Both the position numbers and the translations under genes were made by a program. From contig CANQXA010000013.1 of the NCBI GenBank assembly GCA_947627765.1, positions 1 through 47,041 of the forward strand: a stretch of 47,041 nt of DNA, written 5' to 3'. The stretch is from an uncultured Clostridia bacterium (GTDB lineage: Bacteria; Bacillota; Clostridia; Christensenellales; Borkfalkiaceae). Position 1 is the first letter of the stretch; each line of letters starts with the position of its first letter. The notes below the pieces were generated by a model that saw nothing but the letters and a program-made list of their open reading frames with translations, was not told the DNA's origin and made no database searches. Below are positions 40,474 to 47,041 of this stretch, in pieces.

Positions 40474-41745
40474 TTATGCGGTGAGGCGTTCGATCGCTTT
40501 CTTGTAGAGGTTGAGAAGGAGCTCGACGCGCTCGATGGAGATGTGCTCGTTGGCGCGGTGGACGAGGGATTCGTCGCCGGGGAATTCGGGCCCGAACCCG
40601 ACGCCGTATTTGAGGGCGCGGGCATAGGTGCCGCCGCCGATGGCGATGGGCTCCGCATGGGTCCCCGTGCACTCCTCATAGACGGAGAGGAGGGTGGTGA
40701 TCAGCTCGCTGTCCTTGGGCGCCATGAGGGGCGCCTGATGGTGGACCGTCTCATACAGAACGCCGAACTTTTTCAGCACGCTGTGGATCTCCTGTACGGG
40801 CACGGTGGCGGGATAGCGGATGTCGCAGGTGATTTGAAGGTCGCTCTTGCGGTACTTTACGATGTTGGGGGAGATGGTCAGATCGCCCGTTTCGTCCTTA
40901 AACTTTTTAAGCCCGTAGATGTCGTCGAAGAGGCAGGCGATGGCGTGGCGGACGGCTTCGCTCTTGTCCTCGAAGAAGCGGAGGATGGGCAGCATGGCGT
41001 TCTCGCCCTTTTCGGGGGTGGAGCCGTGCGCGCTCTTTCCGTAGGAGAGGATCTTCTTACCCGCGATCTCCAGCCCGAGCGCTCTCGCCTTGGTGACGGT
41101 GAGGGTGCGGGGGGTCGCCTCGCAGAAATCGCAGACCATATTGGCGCTCGAACCGCCTTCGAGGAAGAGGAAGGGCGCCTTGTTGAGACGGAAGTGGAAG
41201 CGGACCTGCAAGATCCCCTTCTCCGCGTAGATGACGGGGAAATCGGCGTCGGGCGAGAAACCCGTTTCGGGCAGGTCGGCGACCTCGTTGTAGTGGTCGA
41301 TGCAAGCCCAGCCGCTCTCTTCGTTACAGCCGACGATGAGCTTGATCTTTTTGGAGGGGACGAACCCTTCGTCTTTCAGCGCCTTCATGGCGTAGAGACA
41401 ACAAATGGCGGGACCTTTATCGTCCACGGCGCCGCGCCCCCAGATTTTGTTGTCCTCGATGGCGCCGCCGAAGGGATCCTTCGTCCAACCGCTCCCGGCG
41501 GGGACGACGTCGAGATGGCAGAGGATCGCAAAGTCCTCGGGACCGGTACCGTACTCCACATCGCCGATGAAACCGTCGTAGTTGTGGGTGACGAATCCCA
41601 TGCTCTCCGCGAGGGAGAGGAAGTGCATGAGACAATCGAGCGCGCCCTGCCCGAAGGGGGCGGTATGCGTGTGCTTTTGGCGCGACGAGTCGAAGCGGAT
41701 GCTTTCGGAAATGCTGTTGACAGTCGATGCAAGGTAGTCTTTCAT
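40474..41745 (-). CDS. pepV: Dipeptidase PepV (M20 family metallopeptidase)
   Basis: Zn-dependent dipeptidase/aminoacylase of broad specificity. 423 aa. Metal-site and catalytic blocks: AILCHLDVVPAGSGW (about residue 76), IWGRGAVDDKGPAICCLYAMKAL (bridging Asp), LIVGCNEESGWACIDHY (catalytic Glu-Glu), PDADFPVIYAEKGI, the lid-domain His in YGKSAHGSTPEKGENA and a C-terminal FPGDESLVHRANEHIS. ATG 41745 has TTGGAGTG upstream; the earlier in-frame ATG 41784 is rejected. Promoter TTGACA-17-TAGAAT at 41831-41859. Confidence 0.93.
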   Translation of the reverse strand: MKDYLASTVNSISESIRFDSSRQKHTHTAPFGQGALDCLMHFLSLAESMGFVTHNYDGFIGDVEYGTGPEDFAILCHLDVVPAGSGWTKDPFGGAIEDNKIWGRGAVDDKGPAICCLYAMKALKDEGFVPSKKIKLIVGCNEESGWACIDHYNEVADLPETGFSPDADFPVIYAEKGILQVRFHFRLNKAPFLFLEGGSSANMVCDFCEATPRTLTVTKARALGLEIAGKKILSYGKSAHGSTPEKGENAMLPILRFFEDKSEAVRHAIACLFDDIYGLKKFKDETGDLTISPNIVKYRKSDLQITCDIRYPATVPVQEIHSVLKKFGVLYETVHHQAPLMAPKDSELITTLLSVYEECTGTHAEPIAIGGGTYARALKYGVGFGPEFPGDESLVHRANEHISIERVELLLNLYKKAIERLTA

Positions 41746-41830
41746 GGTAGTACACTCCAAAGGGTCATTGCCGGGGTCCGGCATAGAGCCGCAAAATCGG
41801 GGATAGTTGGGAATCCTCGGCTACGCTAAC

Positions 41831-41859
41831 ATTCTAACAGAGAATTTTTATTCTGTCAA
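41831..41859 (-). promoter_or_regulatory. Promoter of pepV
   Basis: Minus strand TTGACA (41854-41859), 17-base spacer, TAGAAT (41831-41836). Confidence 0.9.
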
Positions 41860-41966
41860 GTGTTCTTATTAAAAAGGAAAAAAAGGAAAAATATTATCAA
41901 ACCTTGGTCGATTTTCGTGCAAAATTACGAAAAATATGCTACAATAAGTGCAAAGAGGACGAAAAA

Positions 41967-42683
41967 ATGCACGAAGGTCACAGAAAACGGATCTTGGAGC
42001 GTCTCAAAGACGGCGCCGCAGGAATGCAGGATCACGAGCTTTTGGAGATCCTGCTCTTCAATGTGATCCCGCGCTGTAACACAAATCCGCTCGCGCACAG
42101 TCTTCTTTCGGCGTTCGGCAGTCTCTCGGGCGTGCTGAATGCGAGTTACAGCCAGCTCTGCGGCGTAGAGGGCGTCGGAAGTTCGACCGCGGCGTACCTC
42201 AAAGCCGTTTCGGAGACGTTTGAGCGCGTCCGTCTTGCGGAGAACCGGCCCCGCCGCTTCGAAAACGCCTCCTCGTTCGCCCGCTATCTGCTCGGGCGGC
42301 TTGCGGGGATCGTCGAGGAGCGCATTTTCCTCTTCTGCGTGGGGGAGGACGGCGCCGTCGCCTCCGAGCGGCAGTATACCGCCTTCCGCAGGGATTCCTC
42401 CTACCTCGATTCGGACGAGGTCACCCGCTTTCTCCTCTCACAGCGTCCGAAGGGGCTCGTCGTCGCGCACAACCATCCCGGCGCGCCTTGTCATCCCTCG
42501 AATGAAGACAATAAATTCACCGCGCAGTTGCAAATGATCTGTTCGGCGGTAGGGGTGGAGTTTTACGACCATATCGTGATCGGGGACGACGGGTACTTCA
42601 GCTATTTCGCCGAGGGACAGCTCCAAGAGATCAAGAACGAATACAACATCGACCACATCATCGGGGGGATCGGCAAATCTTGA
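41967..42683 (+). CDS. radC: RadC-family JAMM/MPN+ protein
   Basis: RadC/YkfG-type protein; despite the name its role is unsettled, with the JAMM domain predicted to be a metalloprotease or nuclease. 238 aa. N-terminal helix-hairpin-helix region (QLCGVEGVGSSTAAYL, about 70-85) and C-terminal JAMM motif HNHPGAPCHPSNED at about residues 168-181 with both His, Ser and Asp present. ATG 41967 preceded by AGAGGA; TACAAT at 41940-41945 is a likely -10. It is followed with a four-base overlap by a sensor kinase, an unusual neighbour for radC. Confidence 0.93.
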   Translation: MHEGHRKRILERLKDGAAGMQDHELLEILLFNVIPRCNTNPLAHSLLSAFGSLSGVLNASYSQLCGVEGVGSSTAAYLKAVSETFERVRLAENRPRRFENASSFARYLLGRLAGIVEERIFLFCVGEDGAVASERQYTAFRRDSSYLDSDEVTRFLLSQRPKGLVVAHNHPGAPCHPSNEDNKFTAQLQMICSAVGVEFYDHIVIGDDGYFSYFAEGQLQEIKNEYNIDHIIGGIGKS

Positions 42684-43909
42684 AAAAATTCACGATACGC
42701 AATCTATCCACGGAGCTCTTGCGCTATCACCGCCTCATCATCTTCGTGCTCCTCATCTTCATGGAATTCGTCTTTGTGGCGAATAATTGGGGGAGCGCTT
42801 ACTATGCGGGGATCCCCGCATGGTACGTCATTCTGCCCGTATGCATCTTCTTCACGGCGGAGAACGCGGTCAAGCTGTGGGCGCTCAAAAAGTTCTCGGA
42901 GAAGATCGCATTCTATGTGATCGACGTCTTGTGCCTGCTCGTTCTGACCATGTTTTCGGACGGCTCCCTCATCTCGACGCTGTACATCATCATTCTCACG
43001 GAGTTCTATTTCAGCCAGCCGAAACTTGCGGCGAGCATCGCGATGTGGAGCGCGTCCATGGTGCTCTTCCTCGTCACCTTCGCCCTCACGAATACGTTGA
43101 AGGGGATCGGGTTCAACGTCATATCGCTGGTCTCCGCCATGCTGAACGACCTGCTCCTGATCGCCCTCCACTTCTTCATCTTCAACTTTGCCCTCCGCCT
43201 CAGCGCCAAGAACCGCGAGATCGCCAAGACGCTCGAAGAACTCAACGAGAGCAACGAAAAACTCCGCATCGCCTACCGCGAGTTGCAGGAGATCACCGTG
43301 CTCGAAGAGCGCCAGCGCATCGCGAAGGACATTCACGACACCGCGGGGCATTCCATCACCACCGTTATCATGCAGACGGAGGCGGCGCGGCTGGTCATCG
43401 ACAGCGACCCCGAGGACGCAAAGCGCAAGATCTCGGCTGCCAACCTTCAGGCGAAGCACGCCCTCGAAGAGCTCAGGGAGAGCGTGCACCTGCTCTCGGG
43501 CACGAGAGGGGAACAGACCCTCCGCGACCTGCTCCTCGAGATCGTCCACGACTCTACCGACGGCACGGGCATCGCCGTCCGCACGGAGATCGACGACGTC
43601 CGCCTGTGCGACGCCAAGCGCCGTCTCATCCTCAACACCCTCAAAGAGGGGATCTCCAACGGGCTCCGCCACGGCAACGCGACGGCGTTCTGGTTTGAAC
43701 TCAAAGAGGAGGACGGGCACGTCAATTTCCTGCTCTCCGACAACGGGACGGGCATGGAGATCGGCCGTCTCAAAGAGGGGTTCGGGCTCACGGGGATGCA
43801 CAGGCGCGCGGAATCCCTCGGGGGAGACGTTTGGTTCGAAACGGAGCCCGGCGAGGGCTTTGAGATCCATATGACACTGCCGCTCGACGGCAGACAGGAG
43901 GCTTTATGA
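42680..43909 (+). CDS. Sensor histidine kinase, NarL/HisKA_3 type
   Basis: 409 aa. About six N-terminal membrane helices (residues 18-175) with very short loops, so the stimulus is probably sensed in or near the membrane; a coiled-coil (RLSAKNREIAKTLEELNESNEKLR), the HisKA_3 phospho-acceptor His at about residue 219 (ERQRIAKDIHDTAGHSITT), and a HATPase domain with LRHGNATAFWF and SDNGTGMEIGRLKEGFGLTGM. The start is TTG 42680 overlapping the radC stop; the GGGGGGAT stretch lies about 10 bases upstream. Partner regulator follows with a four-base overlap. Resembles DesK/LiaS-type kinases; signal unknown. Confidence 0.9.
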   Translation: MKKFTIRNLSTELLRYHRLIIFVLLIFMEFVFVANNWGSAYYAGIPAWYVILPVCIFFTAENAVKLWALKKFSEKIAFYVIDVLCLLVLTMFSDGSLISTLYIIILTEFYFSQPKLAASIAMWSASMVLFLVTFALTNTLKGIGFNVISLVSAMLNDLLLIALHFFIFNFALRLSAKNREIAKTLEELNESNEKLRIAYRELQEITVLEERQRIAKDIHDTAGHSITTVIMQTEAARLVIDSDPEDAKRKISAANLQAKHALEELRESVHLLSGTRGEQTLRDLLLEIVHDSTDGTGIAVRTEIDDVRLCDAKRRLILNTLKEGISNGLRHGNATAFWFELKEEDGHVNFLLSDNGTGMEIGRLKEGFGLTGMHRRAESLGGDVWFETEPGEGFEIHMTLPLDGRQEAL

Positions 43910-44550
43910 TCAAGGTTTTGATTGCAGACGACCAGGCGATCCTTGCGGACGGGATCCGCAGTGTGCTCTCTTCCTGCCCCGACCTCGAGGTGGTCGGGAT
44001 CGCGCAGGACGGGTTTTCCGCGCTCGAAGCGACGGAGAAGCTCGCCCCCGACGTCGTCCTGATGGACATCCGTATGCCCAATATGAACGGCGTGATCGCC
44101 ACGCAGGAGATCAAGCGGCGCCGTCCCGAGACCAAGGTGCTCATCCTCACGACGTTCGACGACAGCGATTACATCCTCAACGCCATCAATTACGGCGCGA
44201 GCGGGTATCTTTTGAAGGACGTCTCCGCCTCCATGCTCATCGACGCGATCAAAAACGCCTACGCGGGGGATACCATTCTCCCCGCGAAGATCGCCCGCAG
44301 GATCGCAGACGCGGCGAAGATGGTCAGTTCCGACCGCGAGATCAAGCTCAAACGGCGGTTTGCCCTCTCCGACCGTGAAGTGGAGATCGCGCTGATGATC
44401 TACGAGGGATTCACGAACAAACAGATCGCCTCCGCGCTCAAACTCTCGGACGGCACGGCGCGCAATTACAGCTCGACGATCTACGAAAAGATCGGCGCCA
44501 AGAGCAGGTTAGACGCCATGGAGAAGATGCGGCAAGCGATCCTCGAATAA
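43906..44550 (+). CDS. Response regulator, NarL/LuxR type
   Basis: 214 aa. Receiver domain with acidic pair DD at residues 8-9, phospho-acceptor Asp54 (VVLMDIRMP), Thr in LILTTFDDSDY and Lys in GYLLKDVSA; C-terminal LuxR helix-turn-helix (LSDREVEIALMIYEGFTNKQIASALKLSDGTARNYSSTIYEKIGAKSR). Overlaps the kinase gene by ATGA; the operon ends in a strong terminator. Target genes are not evident; no transporter or stress gene is attached. Confidence 0.95.
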   Translation: MIKVLIADDQAILADGIRSVLSSCPDLEVVGIAQDGFSALEATEKLAPDVVLMDIRMPNMNGVIATQEIKRRRPETKVLILTTFDDSDYILNAINYGASGYLLKDVSASMLIDAIKNAYAGDTILPAKIARRIADAAKMVSSDREIKLKRRFALSDREVEIALMIYEGFTNKQIASALKLSDGTARNYSSTIYEKIGAKSRLDAMEKMRQAILE

Positions 44551-44562
44551 AAAACGGCGAAA

Positions 44563-44593
44563 AAAGAGGTCTCCCGCGGGAGACCTCTTTTGG
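44563..44593. terminator. Terminator of radC-kinase-regulator operon
   Basis: Perfect palindrome AAAAGAGGTCTCCCG / CGGGAGACCTCTTTT, bidirectional in form. Confidence 0.92.
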
Positions 44594-44645
44594 TATTCTC
44601 TCATTTTTGAACGCCGCTCTTCGGGCATGGGTGCCCCGTTTGCGC

Positions 44646-44810
44646 TCATCCGTCGATTTTCGGTGTGACATTATGCTTGGACTTTAAGACTTTCGGAAGG
44701 ACGGGCGCGGCTACGCCGAAGAGCAGGAATGCGGCAGGCGCCGCCAAGAGCGCGGCCGCCGCGGTCCATTGCAGATACTTTGCACAGGTCTGTGCACGTT
44801 GCTTCGTCAG
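44646..44810 (-). CDS. Possible small membrane-protein reading frame downstream of pyk (doubtful)
   Basis: Immediately after the pyk stop on the same strand an open frame runs to TGA at 44646. It encodes a basic segment (LTKQRAQTCAKYLQW), a hydrophobic helix (TAAAALLAAPAAFLLFGVAAPVL) and a basic tail. It looks like a small single-pass protein, but there is no ATG, GTG or TTG at a sensible place (CTG 44810 is the first candidate) and no Shine-Dalgarno. It may be a decayed gene or chance. On the plus strand CGGACGGGGTCCG plus T6 (44811-44829) looks like a second terminator with no gene in front of it. The rest of 44594-44836 holds nothing I recognise. Confidence 0.22.
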   Translation of the reverse strand: MTKQRAQTCAKYLQWTAAAALLAAPAAFLLFGVAAPVLPKVLKSKHNVTPKIDG

Positions 44811-44836
44811 CGGACGGGGTCCGTTTTTTATGGACG

Positions 44837-46249
44837 TTACACCGTTTCCAAATTGATGAGGGAGGAGTTTCCGCTCTTGCCGTTGGGCGTGCCGCCCGTA
44901 ATGACGATGACGTCTCCCTTGCGGACGAGCCCGCTCTCCACGGCGGCGCGCTTTGCAAAGTGGAAGAGGACGTCTACCGAGAAGTACTCCTCGCTCCGCA
45001 CGGGGAGGACGCCCCACGAAAGGGCGAGTTTGCGGTAACTCTTTTCGTCGGTGGTCATGCCGATGATGTCGATGTTGGGACGGAAGCGGGAGACCATCTT
45101 CGCCGTGCCGCCCGTTCTCGTGCAGACGACGATCGCCTTCGCGTGGACGTCGTGCGCCAAGAGGCAGGCGGAATGGGAGAGGGCGTCGGAGAGCCCGCGG
45201 ATGAGGTACTCTTTGTCCTCCACATATTGGATGTATTCCGTCTTGGTCTCCGCTTGTTCGGCGATGCGCGCCATGGCGGCGACCGCCTGTACGGGGTATT
45301 CGCCCGCGGCAGTCTCGCCCGAAAGCATGATGGCGGAGGAACCGTCGTAGACGGCGTTTGCGACGTCCGAGATCTCGGCACGGGTGGGACGGGGCTGGTG
45401 GATCATACTCTCGAGCATCTCCGTCGCCGTGATACAGCGCTTGCCCGCTTTGCGGCAGGCGGTGATGATGTGCTTCTGGATATCGGGGAGCTCCTCGTAG
45501 GGGATCTCCACGCCCATGTCGCCGCGGCCGATCATGATGCCGTCCGAGACGTTCAGGATCTCGTCGAGATTGTTCACGCCCGCGCGGTTTTCGATCTTGG
45601 CGATGAGGTCGATGTCGGTCGATCCGTGTTCGCGGAGGAAGGTCCTGACGTCGAGAATGTCCTGCGCCTTGGAGACGAAAGAGCAGGCGACGAAATCCAC
45701 CCCGTGTTCGATGCCGAAGAGCAGGTCGGACTTATCCTGCTCGGAGAGATAGACGAGGTCGAGCTGTTTTTCGGGGAAGAACATACTCTTGCGGTTGGAG
45801 AGTTCCCCGCCGATGACGACTTTGCAGAGGACTTCGGGCGCCTTCACTTCGGTGACTTCGAAGACCATCAGCCCGTTGTTGAGGAGGATCCTGTCGCCGG
45901 GATTCATTTCGGCGCAGATATTCTTGTAGGAGACGGAGACTTTGGTCTCGTCGCCCTCGATCTCCTCGGTCGTGAAGGCGAAGGGATCTCCCTCTTTCAA
46001 GAAGACCTTGCCGTCTTTGAACGTCTTGATACGGAATTCGGGACCCTTCGTGTCGAGCAGAATGGGAAGCGGAATGTTCTTCTCCTGCCGCACTTTCTTG
46101 ATGACAGCGATCTTCTTCGCGTGATCCTCATGGGTGCCGTGCGAGAAATTGATCCGCGCCACGTTCATGCCCGCGTCCGCCATTGCGGAGATGATCTCTT
46201 CCGTCTCGGAAGCGGGGCCGAGCGTACATACGATCTTTGTCTTTTTCAT
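44837..46249 (-). CDS. pyk: Pyruvate kinase
   Basis: Final glycolytic step, PEP plus ADP to pyruvate plus ATP. 470 aa. Seen: MKKTKIVCTLGPAS start, NVARINFSHGTHEDH, ILLDTKGPEFR, the catalytic Lys region LIAKIENRAGVNNLDEIL, metal-binding GIMIGRGDMGVEIP, ITATEMLESMIHQPRPTRAEISDVANAV, SGETAAGEYPV, and a C-terminal domain with the allosteric-type VCTRTGGTAKMVSRFRP and ending TGGTPNGKSGNSSLINLETV. It lacks the extra PEP-utiliser C-terminal domain of B. subtilis Pyk. Promoter TTGTTT-16-TAAAAT at 46282-46309, overlapping the region upstream of rnpB. Confidence 0.97.
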   Translation of the reverse strand: MKKTKIVCTLGPASETEEIISAMADAGMNVARINFSHGTHEDHAKKIAVIKKVRQEKNIPLPILLDTKGPEFRIKTFKDGKVFLKEGDPFAFTTEEIEGDETKVSVSYKNICAEMNPGDRILLNNGLMVFEVTEVKAPEVLCKVVIGGELSNRKSMFFPEKQLDLVYLSEQDKSDLLFGIEHGVDFVACSFVSKAQDILDVRTFLREHGSTDIDLIAKIENRAGVNNLDEILNVSDGIMIGRGDMGVEIPYEELPDIQKHIITACRKAGKRCITATEMLESMIHQPRPTRAEISDVANAVYDGSSAIMLSGETAAGEYPVQAVAAMARIAEQAETKTEYIQYVEDKEYLIRGLSDALSHSACLLAHDVHAKAIVVCTRTGGTAKMVSRFRPNIDIIGMTTDEKSYRKLALSWGVLPVRSEEYFSVDVLFHFAKRAAVESGLVRKGDVIVITGGTPNGKSGNSSLINLETV

Positions 46250-46281
46250 AATTCCCCCCTATGAAAAAAATGTACGGTAAT

Positions 46282-46336
46282 ATTTTATCATAAATCCCCG
46301 AAAAAACAAGTACTTTTCGGAAATTTGTGCTATAAT
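46282..46336. promoter_or_regulatory. Back-to-back promoters of pyk (minus) and rnpB (plus)
   Basis: Minus: TTGTTT (46304-46309), 16-base spacer, TAAAAT (46282-46287). Plus: extended -10 TGCTATAAT with TATAAT at 46331-46336 and a poor -35 region overlapping the pyk -35, so the two may compete. Confidence 0.75.
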
Positions 46337-46343
46337 AATTGCG

Positions 46344-46740
46344 ATCCGAGCGGACTGCGCGGTCGCGGCGCGCAAGTGCGCGATGAGGAAAGTCCGGGCA
46401 TCGCAGGGCAGGACGCCTGATAACGTCAGGTGGGGGTGACCCTAAGGAAAGTGCAACAGAAATAGACCGCCCCGCATCTTCTTTTCAGGGAAGGGGAAGC
46501 GATCGAACGGAAGTGAGATCGGCTTCGGCGGGGCAAGGGTGGAAAGGCGAGGTAAGAGCTCACCGACGGGACGGTAACGCCCCGTGCCATGTAAACCCCG
46601 TCCGATGCAAGTTTGGGACTTTTTCACATAGGGTTGCCCGCCCGAAAAAGTCCGTGAACAACGCTGGAGCCTATCGGCGACGGTAGGCGTAGATAAATGA
46701 CCGCGCTCGACAGAACCCGGCTTACAGGTCCGGCTCGGAT
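46344..46740 (+). ncRNA. rnpB: RNase P RNA (bacterial type A)
   Basis: Catalytic RNA that matures tRNA 5' ends. Conserved blocks in order: P1 strand CCGAGCGGAC (46346-46355), GAGGAAAGTCCGGGC (46385-46399), CAACAGAAATA, GGTAAGAGCTCACCG, the GCCCGTGCCATGTAAACC region, AGATAAATGACCGC and ACAGAACCCGGCTTAC, closing with P1 strand GTCCGGCTCGG (46728-46738). Complementarity of the two P1 strands fixes both ends. Type A layout is inferred from size (about 395 nt) and blocks; a terminator follows immediately. Confidence 0.97.
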
Positions 46741-47041
46741 CCCAAGCCCGCCCCGCATTTTTGCGGGGCGGGCTTGGGTTTTGAAAAGCGGGTTCTGTCG
46801 AGCAAAAGGGGGTCCCCGAAAAAAGGCGGAGCATTTTTTTGGGGAGAGGAGGGACAACGGAGCAAAAGTTCCCTTTCCGCGGAGCGGGAAGGGAGGGAAA
46901 GCGCAGTTTGTCCCGACGAAGAACCCGGCTTACAGGTCCGGCTCGGATCCCAAGCCCGCCCCGCATTTTTGCGGGGCGGGCTTGGGTTTTGAAAGGGGGT
47001 TCTGTCGAGCAAAAGGGGGTCCCCGAAAAAAGGCGGAGCAT
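46712..47041 (+). repeat. Tandem array (period 208 bp) behind rnpB, with copies of the rnpB 3' end
   Basis: Starting at AGAACCC inside rnpB (46712) the sequence repeats at 46920 with a 208-base period and runs off the window end. Each unit: rnpB 3' end, terminator, inverted rnpB piece GGGTTCTGTCGAGC (46790-46803; complementary to 46705-46718), GGGGTCCCCGAAAAAA (46809-46824, again 47017-47032), GGCGGAGCA, TTTTTTTGGGG, then about 80 bases with a CCCTTTCCGC/GCGGGAAGGG hairpin before the next direct rnpB 3' copy. No coding capacity. Same plan as the array behind tRNA-Thr. Confidence 0.9.
46741..46782 (+). terminator. rnpB terminator (copy at 46949-46990)
   Basis: Perfect 16-bp stem CCCAAGCCCGCCCCGC / GCGGGGCGGGCTTGGG, loop ATTTTT, then TTTT. 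Repeated identically in the next array unit. Confidence 0.95.

Noticed and set aside
46442-47041. 199-aa frame opposite rnpB and its array
   Set aside because: It covers RNase P RNA and terminators; internal repetition comes from the RNA array.

Overview
The window reads as a contiguous piece of chromosome from a GC-rich (roughly 60% by eye) Firmicutes/Clostridia-type bacterium, probably an uncultured gut lineage. The basis is RNase J, RqcH, the TrmR/U32 tRNA-hydroxylation pair, PepV, the DUF421/DUF4363 pair, a T-box leader before ileS, a tetrahydrofolate riboswitch before a folT-like ECF S-component, and the order tig-clpP-clpX. The species is not identifiable from sequence alone. Genes are dense and mostly housekeeping. 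No phage, IS transposase, CRISPR or defence locus is visible.

Layout. 1-11.3 kb: end of tuf, a BrkB/YihY membrane protein, a 978-aa Glu/Ala/Pro-repeat coiled-coil protein, RNase J, a small membrane protein, the trmR-U32 pair, a membrane-anchored protein, a lipid kinase and an Sfp-type phosphopantetheinyl transferase. 11.3-11.8 kb: tRNA-Thr(CGU) on the minus strand with a tandem array of 192-193-bp units behind its 3' end. 12.0-16.0 kb: a five-gene minus-strand operon (hydrolase, unknown, DUF3737, SDR, queuosine-precursor transporter YhhQ) with a structured leader. 16.1-21.5 kb: MutT-type Nudix protein, RqcH, trigger factor, ClpP, ClpX. 21.5-26.0 kb: ung, luxS, mtnN, a ferritin-like protein, pyridoxal kinase, a small metal-binding protein. 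26.1-29.6 kb: T-box and ileS. 29.6-35.8 kb: DUF4363/DUF421, THF riboswitch-folT, lgt, pncB, lspA, an RluD-family synthase. 35.9-41.7 kb: der-plsY, gpmI, a small lipoprotein, pepV. 41.9-46.3 kb: radC with a two-component system, then pyk. 46.3-47.0 kb: rnpB (RNase P RNA) and the start of a tandem array of about 208 bp per unit behind it.

Themes linking genes: lipoprotein maturation (lgt, lspA and a lipoprotein substrate candidate), phospholipid synthesis and kinase functions (plsY, DgkB-like), SAH recycling (mtnN, luxS), tRNA modification and ribosome rescue (trmR, U32, yhhQ, RluD-like, rqcH), protein folding and turnover (tig, clpP, clpX), and lower glycolysis (gpmI, pyk).

Two features stand out as possibly undescribed. 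(1) Behind both the tRNA-Thr gene and rnpB lies a tandem array built on the same plan: RNA 3' end, terminator, partial inverted copy of the RNA 3' end, the shared 16-mer GGGGTCCCCGAAAAAA, a hairpin ending in TTTTTTGGGG, then a direct copy of the RNA 3' end again. (2) The 10-mer ACCATGTCCG occurs 11 times on the two strands in several reading frames and between genes, against about 0.1 expected by chance. A close relative forms both arms of an intrinsic terminator, as DNA uptake sequences do in other bacteria. Several genes also appear to be transcribed as leaderless mRNAs.
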